Below are positions 45,001 to 53,494 of a DNA stretch of 64,000 bases, piece after piece. A program made the translations under genes and the position numbers. The DNA comes from an uncultured Clostridium sp. (GTDB lineage: Bacteria; Bacillota; Clostridia; TANB77; CAG-508), in contig USQZ01000002.1 of the NCBI GenBank assembly GCA_900556975.1, forward strand, positions 8,505 through 72,504, in the 5' to 3' direction. A model generated the notes under the pieces. It was not told the origin of the DNA and made no database searches. It was given only the letters and a program-made list of their open reading frames with translations. Numbering within the stretch: position 1 is the first letter of the stretch; every line of letters begins with the position of its first letter.

Positions 45001-46920
45001 TCCATTTGTTTCTTTGTTTATATTGTATGATGTTTGACTTCCTTTTAAAGAAATTCTAATTATTTGATTGTTTCCATCAATTAAGTTCTCTACGTTTGCT
45101 ATTTCTAGTTCATTGTTTGCATAGAATAAATCTATATTTTTTATTCTTGCTTCTTTAATTGCTTGTGGTAGTCTGATTTCAAATACTGGATTTTCGTATA
45201 AGTCTGATGTGTCTTCGTTGTTGTTTAATCTTATTTTGAAATTAACTCCTTCATTTGCTGAAACACTAGAAAGTTCTGATTGTGATATTTCTAATGTTGC
45301 ATTTGATGTAGTTGGATTTACACTAACTACTGTTTCTGCTTCGCCTAAATCATCAATTGCTCCTTCATTATATGTTATATATGCTTGTGATGCATTGATT
45401 AATTTAGCAAATGTTTTAATGTCATCTCTTGTGAAATCTATTTTCTTTATTGATTTTGTGCTTATAATTGAAATGTTCCCATCTGTTATTGGTCCTGATG
45501 TTATTATTTTTATTTTTGTAGTTCCATCTGGATAATCTACTATATAATTTCCTTCTTCGTTTGCATCTTGTTCAAATTTTATTTCTTTTATTAATTCATC
45601 GTTTCCATTATATATTTGAACATAACCTGATTCTCCTAATATATTAACTAAATTCTCTCTTGAAAATTCAGTTGATTTATAATTAGAAGCAGTTTCAATA
45701 TTATATTCATACATATTTTGCTCATCTGTAAAATATTCTCTAGTGTCTACTATTTCTAAAGAGCTTATTAAATCTGATCTGCTGATGTTTAATATATCTT
45801 TTTTAGTATATGTTATTTCGTATTTTTCGTTTTGGCTATCTGCCATTAAATAACCTTTGCTTATTGGTTCGTCTTTGTCTTCTTTCATATATTGAACTAT
45901 GTTTCCAATTGCTTGAGTTAAATCATATGCTATCTCAAACTTATTATTTTCTGTGTTTCCTGCATAATTATTTATTGTAAATTCTACATTTCCATTTACT
46001 GTTGTTATTTCTGCGTTTTCTCCTGTGTATGAGAATGTTATTGTATATTCATCTGAACCATATGAATTGAAGATTGCTCCATCTTTTTCATTGTTTCCTA
46101 CATTAATATATAAAACATTTTCTTCTCTTCTATAGTTTGATTCTGTAAATTCAATCTTGCTATCTTCTCTTCCTTCTGTGTAGCTTAATTTGTTTGCTTC
46201 AACTTGTATATTTGAAATTTCTAATCCTTCAACTTGTGGTATATCTATTTTTAATTCTGAATTTTTTATTGGTAAATTGTTTGTTTGATCTTTACCTGAT
46301 ATTTTAGCACTAACTTGTAGTATTTTTCCTTTTACTCCGTCTCTTTCGTAGTTAATATTTTTTATCACGTTATATTCAAGATTTGTAGAAGTTTGTTCTT
46401 TCCATGAAAGATTTGCATTTAATGTCTTTTCTATTTTTTGCTCTTTTCCTTCGTTGTCAACAAAGATTCCTGAAAAAGTTACTTGATTTGATTTGCTTAT
46501 GTATGTTGATGTCATACTATCTTTTCTTACAAATTCAATTGGTATTGATATTTTTTGTGATTCATTTTCATTTAATGCTTGGACTTTTATTTGATTATCT
46601 TTAATTTTCACATCTGAATTTTCTTGGATTGTGAAATTTAGATTGTCGCCAAACTTTAATGTTCCACTTTTCAAATACCCTTTCTCATTAACTTTAATTT
46701 CAAAATTCAACTTTAGATTTTTTTCACTAACATCACAATTAAGCGATTCTGCATTTTCTACAGTTTCACTTGAAAAATAGCTTTTTACTTCAACTGCGTT
46801 TTCATTGTTTTCTGCTGCAAAGCTAAAGTTATTTAAAATTGGCATTGCGTCTAGCAATGTTAATAGAAAAATAATCATTGTTGCAATTATTTTTTTGAAA
46901 ATCATCTTTTTCTTTTGCAT
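42058..46920 (-). CDS. Large surface protein with DUF11/SdrD-like domains
   Basis: 1620 residues from the ATG at 46920, which follows GAAGGG. The frame opens at ATG 46965, but the predicted transcription start is about 46964, so that codon is unlikely to be used. Signal peptide about 1-36 (NFSFAAENN). Many beta-sandwich repeats of the DUF11/conserved-repeat type follow (VEYENDV..., TYAYEVKNNCEFDVDTLTLN). An SdrD B-like domain lies at about 1300-1365 (LTGVAYVDANHNNQQDSNE) and a last DUF11-like domain at about 1415-1560. The C-terminus has ITTG, a membrane helix and FEKRRYV. Operon with the 2198-residue gene (TAATG junction). Confidence 0.83.
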   Translation of the reverse strand: MQKKKMIFKKIIATMIIFLLTLLDAMPILNNFSFAAENNENAVEVKSYFSSETVENAESLNCDVSEKNLKLNFEIKVNEKGYLKSGTLKFGDNLNFTIQENSDVKIKDNQIKVQALNENESQKISIPIEFVRKDSMTSTYISKSNQVTFSGIFVDNEGKEQKIEKTLNANLSWKEQTSTNLEYNVIKNINYERDGVKGKILQVSAKISGKDQTNNLPIKNSELKIDIPQVEGLEISNIQVEANKLSYTEGREDSKIEFTESNYRREENVLYINVGNNEKDGAIFNSYGSDEYTITFSYTGENAEITTVNGNVEFTINNYAGNTENNKFEIAYDLTQAIGNIVQYMKEDKDEPISKGYLMADSQNEKYEITYTKKDILNISRSDLISSLEIVDTREYFTDEQNMYEYNIETASNYKSTEFSRENLVNILGESGYVQIYNGNDELIKEIKFEQDANEEGNYIVDYPDGTTKIKIITSGPITDGNISIISTKSIKKIDFTRDDIKTFAKLINASQAYITYNEGAIDDLGEAETVVSVNPTTSNATLEISQSELSSVSANEGVNFKIRLNNNEDTSDLYENPVFEIRLPQAIKEARIKNIDLFYANNELEIANVENLIDGNNQIIRISLKGSQTSYNINKETNGTLISFDVDLGVDEFAGNISEMIEMYYYNAIASKYNNESEWHMLLSSNDVSYGMNGYDGIQISYKAPEGLVTGQTSETKDETQENENTQNTENTSNKISSVKQGADTDLLEEGTEAKLATMDITVLNSTGKRYSNFRILGRLPFAGNKDITTGEDLGTTVDTILDTEITSSDEDLNYTVYYSENGEATEDLTDENNGWNTNYYKTGGVKSYLIVLDENHVLEPNDKLQFSYDYVIPADLKAGDAFYGTYATYYKEVDTSVEENSSPNKIGYETLKNASIEIGMKLNGEKIKEISDAEYEITIKNTSDVDAKNLMITIPNVNGLTASYMKQDSDFTVEKQDTGFVIRKDNLQANSEEKITIGYNTFKIEEGLTELTISGKVSASNIAEQSFESEAVPVEKTNIAITETGVNDEKWIGREKDCIFNMKNTSREKLNNVVFTKQFSNKITVTNLSVDENKNVDFTYDKNTGVLRAKIESMDPSEAIFLRYTISLDNDDSLTGSSYNIKSKTSITSDDSSKNVEYENDVKFYMYDIQITPINKENSVFVSENNDVTYAYEVKNNCEFDVDTLTLNVETSSNFEVKSLTFIKGDSTEVFGNMDLEDSKWLILKPGETAKLVFTGKIIPGISNSITATAKGRLYGKIFTAESVSSIVEDAIESQNYKLTGVAYVDANHNNQQDSNERVLSGIIVNLCNSETNEIVGSKITDISGRYIFDNVENGKYYVKFNYDEEQYELSSEDSEELTQNKASVMNIDGKNVTDNVSIEDKSVANVDLGLTDDNIFDLKLDTTVEKMTIQNSAENNEFVSENSKLSKIDIDPDLVNSSKVLIEYKVTVENQGTISGKATKLVDYMPSDLEFDSSLNPDWYLGADGNLYTTVLKDEVINPGETKEIKLILIKNMTEKNTGLIHNSIEIADAENDKGIADIDSTPGNKLAEDDLSYADSIVGITTGLRIGTLPIVLVSLVVLIPLAFLVWRFFEKRRYV

Positions 46921-46970
46921 AGTAACTTTTTTCCCTTCTACTTTCTTGCTGTTTAGCATATTCATTATTT

Positions 46971-46998
46971 ATATTAATAGTTTTTATTTTTATGTCAA
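46971..46998 (-). promoter_or_regulatory. Promoter of the surface-protein operon
   Basis: On the minus strand: TTGACA, 16-nt spacer, TAATAT. Transcription would begin at about 46964, giving a 40-45 nt leader to ATG 46920. Confidence 0.65.
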
Positions 46999-47188
46999 TA
47001 TAAGTTTTTTTCCATTTTTATTATCTTAATTTACTATGTTTTTACGGATATACAAGAAAAAAAGCAATTTTAAATTCTTATTAAGTTTTGTTTACATTTT
47101 AAAAACTAATTATTTTTTTCACAATTCTTAGTTGTGTTTCATAATATATATAAAAACGTTGCATATATTGAAACTAGGAGGGTTTCGT

Positions 47189-47326
47189 ATGAATAATTTA
47201 GATATGAATGCTATAATGAAAATGCTTTCAAAAATGGATAAAAAAGACTTGGAAGTTGGGCTTGCCAAGGCTCAGGAGATTTTAAAACAAAAGGGCGTTG
47301 AAAATAATAACAATTCTAAGAAATAG
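47189..47326 (+). CDS. 45-residue protein of unknown function
   Basis: Start ATG 47189 behind AGGAGGG. Mostly one or two helices (MNAIMKMLSKMDKKDLEVGLAKAQEILKQKG) with an Asn/Lys tail. First of three small genes in the same direction that all share phrases about Met/Leu-Lys helices. Upstream, CATAATATA resembles a mother-cell sigma -10 element (sigma-E/K), which is only suggestive. Function not recognised. Confidence 0.65.
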   Translation: MNNLDMNAIMKMLSKMDKKDLEVGLAKAQEILKQKGVENNNNSKK

Positions 47327-47438
47327 TTTTAGAAAATTATTGTTGCTTGCTCATGTCTTTTGCTATCTGTATTATGATTGGATTATTTTATTTTTATCAT
47401 AAGTAATCCTTATAAAATTTTTAAAAGGAGGTATTTTC

Positions 47439-47786
47439 ATGGATCCAGATTTATTAAAGCAATTGTCTGATATGCTTTCCGAAAAAGATATTGATTTGAA
47501 TCAAATTTTGGAGAATTTTCAGTCTACGTCATCTGATGAAAATACCGCCAATTCACAAAATGATTCTAATCAGTTTGATCCAGAGATGCTACTTAAAATG
47601 CAAAAGCTTTTAAGTTTACTAAATAAAAATAAAGATTCTAAAGATGAAGTTCTATTAAAGGCTCTGAAGCCTTATATGAGGGATTCTAGAAAGGAAAAAA
47701 TTGATCAGTATATAAAGCTATTACATATTTTAAACTTATTCGAGAAATTTCAAGAAATGGGAGGGAATTTAAGTGATTTTTTATAA
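47439..47786 (+). CDS. 115-residue helical protein, clostridial conserved hypothetical
   Basis: AAAAGGAGG ribosome site. Soluble and acidic in front (MDPDLLKQLSDMLSEKDIDLNQIL), with a Ser/Asn linker, then KALKPYMRDSRKEKIDQYIKLLHILNLFEKF, a pattern I know from uncharacterised clostridial proteins (LKPYLR...RQEKVDQ...IK). The end overlaps the next gene by 14 bp, so the two are translationally coupled. Function unknown; sporulation-linked expression is a guess. Confidence 0.72.
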   Translation: MDPDLLKQLSDMLSEKDIDLNQILENFQSTSSDENTANSQNDSNQFDPEMLLKMQKLLSLLNKNKDSKDEVLLKALKPYMRDSRKEKIDQYIKLLHILNLFEKFQEMGGNLSDFL

Positions 47787-48162
47787 TCCATTTTTTTCAG
47801 GATTCCCTCCTTTTCCATTCGAAAAATCCACAAAGTCTTCACGAAAAGTGGATAACACCTTTAAAAAATCTAGTTTTTATTTACAAAGACAAAATAATGA
47901 AGTTCAAAATAACGTTGATATACCAGCAGAAAGTTCAAATTACATAGTTACTTCTAAAAATTTTTCTGAAACTTCTAAACGTCAATCGGACAATAAAAAA
48001 AGTAATCCTAAATCTTCCTTTTCTCTTGGAAAATTTAATGATTACTTACAAGAAACCGATAGCCTTATTCTTTTAGCTTTATTATATTTTTTATATACTC
48101 AAAAATCATCTAGTGGTCCTTTAATGATTTGTTTGCTATTACTTTTACTTGATGATGATTAA
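47773..48162 (+). CDS. 129-residue protein with hydrophobic C-terminus, unknown function
   Basis: Start GTG 47773 behind GGGAGGG. Aromatic/Pro-rich front (FYNPFFSGFPPFPFEK), a polar Ser/Lys/Asn middle, and a C-terminal hydrophobic block LILLALLYFLYTQKSSSGPLMICLLLLLL ending DDD. Such Leu-rich tails occur in small clostridial proteins of unknown, possibly spore-related, role. Its last four bases overlap the convergent minC stop. Confidence 0.68.
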   Translation: MIFYNPFFSGFPPFPFEKSTKSSRKVDNTFKKSSFYLQRQNNEVQNNVDIPAESSNYIVTSKNFSETSKRQSDNKKSNPKSSFSLGKFNDYLQETDSLILLALLYFLYTQKSSSGPLMICLLLLLLDDD

Positions 48163-48764
48163 CCTATTTCTATATTTTCACCGTCTAAATATATGAATGG
48201 TAGTTTATAATCATTTTCAGGTATTTCTTTTAGTATATTTGAAATTCTAACTTGTGTAGGTTCAATGGAATTTGCAGATATTATTGCTTTTTTATTTCCA
48301 TTTGCTCCTGCATGAGCTAGTCCTCTGATTTTTCCTGTTACTATAATGTTTTCTCCTGCTATTACTTCTGCTCCATAGTTTAGATCTCCTAGTATAGCAA
48401 TGCTTCCAGAGAATTCTTCACGTTGACCTGAACGTAAATTTCCTCTTATAAATTTAGTTTCTGATGTTTCAACCGAACTTTCAAATGTTCTTTTTATTGC
48501 GTGTAATCCTAGAACTTCGCTAGTATCTCCAAATGTTATTTTTGTATCAATATCGTCTTTTAAAATCATTTTTATTGCTGTTTGTTCGTTCTCTTTTAAT
48601 GCTTTGCCAATTATGTGTATAGGTTTAATATCTTTTTCATAGTATTTTTTTATACGAGGTAATTTTGCTCTAAATTCTTCTAATACCTCATCAAAATCTG
48701 TTGCTGCATTTACCATAATTTTAATTTCTTCTTTTGTACTTGAAACTCTTAAACAACTTCTCAT
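48159..48764 (-). CDS. minC: Septum-site inhibitor MinC
   Basis: Blocks FtsZ ring formation away from midcell. About 201 residues from ATG 48764; ATG 48776 directly abuts AAAAGGA, which favours the second ATG. The N-terminal domain (about 5-95) is diverged. The C-terminal beta-helix domain is clear: FIRGNLRSGQREEFSGSIAI, DLNYGAEVIAGENIIVTGKIRGLAHAGANGN, PTQVRIS. Last gene of the radC-mre-mrdA set; minD does not follow, since the next genes are convergent. Confidence 0.92.
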   Translation of the reverse strand: MRSCLRVSSTKEEIKIMVNAATDFDEVLEEFRAKLPRIKKYYEKDIKPIHIIGKALKENEQTAIKMILKDDIDTKITFGDTSEVLGLHAIKRTFESSVETSETKFIRGNLRSGQREEFSGSIAILGDLNYGAEVIAGENIIVTGKIRGLAHAGANGNKKAIISANSIEPTQVRISNILKEIPENDYKLPFIYLDGENIEIG

Positions 48765-48860
48765 AATTTTACTCATTCCTTTTAAAACATTAATTTTTAA
48801 TAACTTTTTCGAAATAATTATATCATCATTTTTGTCTTTTGTGTTGTTTTTATTTATATT

Positions 48861-48886
48861 CTAGGAAAGTTTTTAAACTTTCCTAG
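48861..48886 (-). other. Perfect hairpin between mrdA and minC
   Basis: Inverted repeat CTAGGAAAGTTT / AAACTTTCCTAG with almost no loop and no T-tract. Possible RNA processing or stability site inside the cell-shape operon. Confidence 0.55.
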
Positions 48887-48894
48887 GTGATTTA

Positions 48895-51001
48895 CTATCT
48901 AATAAATTCTGTTTCAGCACTTGCGCTTACGTCTTCATTTACTTGTTGTACGTTCATTCCAAAGTATTCACTGATTATATCTCTTACAACTTCTGCAACA
49001 TAATATCCGTGTCCACCGTTTTCAACCATACCTACTACTGCAATTTCTGGATCATCAAATGGGGCAAATCCAACGAACCATGCATTTATAATGTCATTTC
49101 CATCTGCATCTTTTCCAGCTTCTGTTGAGCCTGTTTTACCTCCAACTGCAATGCTAAAACCTTGGAAGATTGATGCTGCTGTACCAGTATCATCTGTAAC
49201 ACCTCTCATTCCTTCTAGTACTGCATTCATATTTTCATCACTTATTTGTAAGCTATCTGTATCTTTTGCTGTAATACCCAGCTTTTCATTTACGTATTCT
49301 TGAATTTCTGCTGCTGATACTTGTTTTCCGTCTGATGTAACTATATTTTTTATTACTGTTGGATTTACTACTTTTCCTCTGTTTGCAACCATTGCAATGT
49401 ATTTTGCTACTTGCATTGGTGTAAAGTCATTGTAACTTTGTCCAATTGCTGCAGAAAGTAATGTACTTTCTGGTGCTGTATCGTGTTTTGCCTCTGATGT
49501 TTGAGGTGATGCTAATGTTCCACTTGCTTCATATGGTAACTCTATTCCCGTTTTTCTACCTAGTCCAAAATAGTTAGCATATGCTGATAATTTGTCTAGT
49601 CCTAATCTCCATCCTGTTTCGTAAAAATAATAGTTACATGATTTTTCCAATGCTTGTATTACATTTATATTTCCATGTCCTGTATGATATGAATCATATA
49701 TCCAGCAATGGGGTTTATTTCCTCGTGGATAAATTCCTGTATCATTTATTCTTTCTCTTGTCGTTATTTTTCCTTCTTGCAATCCTGCAATCGCAGTTAC
49801 CATCTTGAATATAGATCCTGGAGCATATGTTCCTTGTATTGCTCTATTCATAAGTGCTGAATTTGCATTGTATTCATTATATTTTGCTTGGCTAATTCCG
49901 TTTAAAAATTGTGATGGTTCATAATCTGGATAACTTACCATTGCTAGTACTTCACCTGTTTTTACATTCATAACTACAGCTGAACCACCTTGCGCATTAT
50001 ATGTTTTTCCAAATCCACCTGATTTAATTTTTTCTATATTGTTTTTTAGTGCATTTTCTGTTACGCTTTGTAAGTTTGCATCAATTGTTAATACAACATT
50101 CGCTCCACCTACAGCTTCTTTTGTAACGTACTCTCCTGTGGATGTTCCGTCAACGGTCATATCAATTTGCTTTGTTCCATTTTCACCTTTTAGGTAATCT
50201 TCAAATAATCTTTCAATTCCTGTTTTACCTATGTAATCATCTTTTTGATATCTATCAGATTTTTCAGCGTATTCGTCTTCTCCAATTCTTCCAATATAGC
50301 CAATTACGTGTGATGCCAAGCTTCCTTGCGTGTATACTCTATTTGCTTTTGTTTCTACTGAAACTCCTGGCAATTCTTGACCTTGTTCATCAATTTCTAG
50401 AATGCTTGCTCTTGATACATTAGAAGCTATTTGCAATGCACTTGTTGAAGAATATCCTTCGCTTTCAATTGTATATCTTAATCCAATTATTTTTCTTGCT
50501 TTTATTAAATCAGCTTCTGTTACTTTGTATTTATCTTTCATTACATAAAAAGCTTCTTCTGGGCTTGCTTGTGCTGATATTTTATATTTATCACGCCAGT
50601 TATTTAGTTCTTCTTCTGAATCAAAATTATATTGAAATGGCTCAACTGATATTGGAAATTCATCAATATACTTGTCCCCATTTTTTTCGAATATATCAGC
50701 TAATTTAAGCATTGCATTATTAATTTCTTCGTCTGTTGCTTTTGTTTTGAAAAGTTGTACGTTAAATCCCATTTGTGTGTCTGCCAAAATTGTTCCTGTT
50801 CTATCTAGAATTTTTCCTCTGGCTGCTTGTATTACCGCTTCTTTTGATAGTTTTGTATTTGAGGTTTCACGATATTCTTTTCCATGTATAATTTGCAGAT
50901 TAAATAACTGAACAAGCAAAACTATTCCGAACTATGTAAATAAATGTATTTAATAAATTAAATCTAAAATTCGTTTTTTCTGTTTCTGTTTTATTAAACA
51001 A
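48895..51001 (-). pseudogene. mrdA: Penicillin-binding protein 2 (mrdA), N-terminus frameshifted
   Basis: Class B PBP that cross-links wall peptidoglycan during elongation with MreBCD/RodA. The main frame runs 48895-50919 (674 residues): dimerisation domain, then transpeptidase with SxxK in APGSIFKM, SxN in EKSCNYYF and KTG in GGKTGSTE. It begins at LVQLFNLQIIHGKEY with no membrane anchor. The missing start lies in the next frame from TTG 51001 (MFNKTETEKTNFRFNLLNTF), 15 bp after the mreD stop behind AAGAAGGT. A +1 shift near 50930-50935 would join IYIV to FGIVLLVQLFNLQ as a complete helix. Real mutation, sequencing error or recoding cannot be told apart. Confidence 0.85.
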
Positions 51002-51015
51002 ATTCTACCTTCTTT

Positions 51016-51549
51016 CTAAAAATATCTTGTTAATATATTTTTTTCTTTGAATTGTCTTTCTAATAATGCTCCTAATTTTATAAAAGCATTATAGAAAATA
51101 ATTGTTAATATTGTGTTGTATATTACTTCTACTAATAATATTTTTGAAAATGCTTCAATTTCAATTGGTATCTCAAGGATTAAAGCATTTAAAAAGTAAT
51201 TTGTTACTTCAAAAACTAGTGTCATTCCTATTACCATAATTAATATTGTAAATTTATTGTCTTTTGAAAAGTTTTTATCAAAATAATTTGCTATTATTGA
51301 TATTAAACAAAATAATATTGCTGTTGCTCCTAGTGTTTTGCCTATTACTAAATCTAATGTTATTCCTGTTAATAATGCCATAATTAAGGAAAATTTATTA
51401 TCTGTGAATAGTCCTAAAAATAATATGTATATTACAAATATATTTGGACTTATTCCTGCAATTGTAAACCATCCGAAAAAGTTAGCTTGTATGAAATATA
51501 GTATTATAAAAATAAAATATGTAATAACTCCTATAACAAATTTTTTCAT
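51016..51549 (-). CDS. mreD: Rod shape-determining protein MreD
   Basis: 177 residues with five or six membrane helices. Family-typical ANFFGWFTIAGISPNIFVIYILFLGLF and LLTGITLDLVIGKTLGATAI. Part of the elongasome with MreB, MreC, PBP2 and RodA. Ribosome site AAAGGA. Lies 20 bp after mreC and 15 bp before the mrdA start. Confidence 0.9.
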   Translation of the reverse strand: MKKFVIGVITYFIFIILYFIQANFFGWFTIAGISPNIFVIYILFLGLFTDNKFSLIMALLTGITLDLVIGKTLGATAILFCLISIIANYFDKNFSKDNKFTILIMVIGMTLVFEVTNYFLNALILEIPIEIEAFSKILLVEVIYNTILTIIFYNAFIKLGALLERQFKEKNILTRYF

Positions 51550-51569
51550 TTTAATCCTTTCTATTGGCT

Positions 51570-52385
51570 CTATTGCTTTATTACAAGAACCGTGTATAAT
51601 TTTGAAAAGTCAACTGCTGTTTCAACAATTGCATATCTGTCTGTTATATTTTTTGTATTTACTACTTGTTTGATTGTTCCTATTGTAATTCCTTTTGGAT
51701 AAATACCACCAATACCTGAAGTTACTACACTATCTCCTACTAGTAATTCTGATGATGTGTCAATGTATGATGCGTTCAAACATTTGTTATTTTCTACAGA
51801 TCCTCTACATATAATACTTTCTGATGATGTGCTAATCATTGCACTAACTGAGCTCGCACTGTCTACAATTACTTGAACTTTAGCTGTGTTATCTGTTACT
51901 GATATAACGTGTCCCACTAATCCTTTGTCTGCTATTACTGTCATATTTTTTTCAATTCCTTGTTTTGAGCCTGCATTTATGACAATGTTACTGCTGTAGT
52001 TACTTACATCTCTATCTATTACATATGCTGGAATTGTTTCATATTCCTGATATTTTTCTGAAAGGTTTGCATATTCTTGCAATTTTGAATTTTCTGCTTT
52101 TAATACTTCAAGTTCTCTTACTTGTGTTTCAAGTTCTTGATTTTTGGATTTTAATTCTTCATTTTCTTTTTTTAATGTATCTAAGTTTGTAAAAAATTCT
52201 GTATCACCTTTTACTTTATGTCCTAGCATTGTAAATGCGTTTTGAACAGGCATAATTATTGAAGTTACAAAGCTTTCTGCATATGATAAATTATCTCTAT
52301 TTAAATTTGTTAAAATTACTAATAATATTAATATTATTACTGCAATTACTGTTCCTATTGCTCCAGAACGTTTATTTTTATACAT
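51570..52385 (-). CDS. mreC: Rod shape-determining protein MreC
   Basis: 271 residues. One N-terminal membrane helix (about 10-28), a coiled coil (about 68-105, KKENEELKSKNQELETQVRELEVLK), then the two beta-barrel domains (IPAYVIDRDVSNYSSNIVINAG, GDSVVTSGIGGIYPKGITIG). Scaffolds PBP2 outside the membrane. AAAGGAGAG ribosome site; 3 bp after mreB. Confidence 0.94.
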   Translation of the reverse strand: MYKNKRSGAIGTVIAVIILILLVILTNLNRDNLSYAESFVTSIIMPVQNAFTMLGHKVKGDTEFFTNLDTLKKENEELKSKNQELETQVRELEVLKAENSKLQEYANLSEKYQEYETIPAYVIDRDVSNYSSNIVINAGSKQGIEKNMTVIADKGLVGHVISVTDNTAKVQVIVDSASSVSAMISTSSESIICRGSVENNKCLNASYIDTSSELLVGDSVVTSGIGGIYPKGITIGTIKQVVNTKNITDRYAIVETAVDFSKLYTVLVIKQ

Positions 52386-52388
52386 ATA

Positions 52389-53411
52389 CTAAACTCTCCT
52401 TTTAGTTTTTAATTCTCTCATTTTGCTGTCGTCATTTAAAATTTTATTTATACCAAGAGCAACACATTCCATTGGTTTTTCTGCAATTGTTGCATTTACT
52501 CTAACTCTCTCTTTTATTACTTCATCTATTTTGTCTATACATGCTCCACCACCTGTTATTGTTAGCCCCTTTTTATATATGTCATTTATCAATTCTGGTG
52601 GAGTTCTGTCTAATGTTTCTCTAATTGCTTCTATTATCTTTTCAAGTGACACTTTAATTGCATCATGAATCTGAAAAGCATTTACTCTTATTTTTTTAGG
52701 GAATCCTGTGACTAAATCTCTTCCTTTTACTTCTTTTATCTGATTTACTATCGGCTTAACAGAGGCTAGTTCAATTTTTAGTTTTTCTGCTGCATTTTTT
52801 CCAATTTCGACATTCATATTTTTCTTTATATATTCTATTATGTTTTCATCTAAATCGTCTCCAGCAATTCTTACATAGTTGCATGAAACTATTCTTCCTA
52901 ATGCTATAACTGCTATTTCTGTTGTTCCACTACCAATGTCTACTATCATTGAAGCTTCTGGACTTGATACATCTAAACCGTCTCCTATCGCTGCTGCTAA
53001 TGTTTCTTCTACGAAATAAATTTCTTTTGCTCCTGTTGCTAATACTAATTTTAAAACTGCTCTTTTTTCTACTTCTGTCATTCCAATGTGTAAATTTATA
53101 AGTACTCTTGGACTTCCTATATTTTCTTCTCTTTGAAGTTCTTCTATTATTTCTTTTACAATCATTTCTGTTGCATTTAAGTTTGCAATTCCACCATGTT
53201 TAAGTGGTCTTAGTGCTTCTATTTTTTCTGGCGTTTTGCCTATCATTTGTTTTGCTTCATTTCCAACTGCTACTATATCATTAGTCTTTTTTTCTATTGC
53301 TATTATTGCTGGTTCATTTTTTATAATCCCTTTGTCTTTTAAGACTACTAATATAGATGATGTTCCTAAATCAATTCCAACATCCTTACCATGAAATTTA
53401 AAAAAGTTCAT
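52389..53411 (-). CDS. mreB: Rod shape-determining actin MreB
   Basis: 340 residues, family length. Actin-fold motifs: phosphate-1 VGIDLGTSSILV (about 12), connect and phosphate-2 VDIGSGTTEIAVIALG (about 157), adenosine motif TGGGACIDKIDE (about 286). Forms membrane filaments that guide side-wall synthesis. Starts 83 bp after radC; probably one operon with mreCD, mrdA and minC. AAGGA lies eleven bases before the ATG. Confidence 0.96.
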   Translation of the reverse strand: MNFFKFHGKDVGIDLGTSSILVVLKDKGIIKNEPAIIAIEKKTNDIVAVGNEAKQMIGKTPEKIEALRPLKHGGIANLNATEMIVKEIIEELQREENIGSPRVLINLHIGMTEVEKRAVLKLVLATGAKEIYFVEETLAAAIGDGLDVSSPEASMIVDIGSGTTEIAVIALGRIVSCNYVRIAGDDLDENIIEYIKKNMNVEIGKNAAEKLKIELASVKPIVNQIKEVKGRDLVTGFPKKIRVNAFQIHDAIKVSLEKIIEAIRETLDRTPPELINDIYKKGLTITGGGACIDKIDEVIKERVRVNATIAEKPMECVALGINKILNDDSKMRELKTKRRV

Positions 53412-53494
53412 ATTTTCAACAATCCTTCCAAATGTCCTAAATTTACATGTTTAAACTTTTAAATAAGTCATGCATAATTTATTATTTGACGCAT

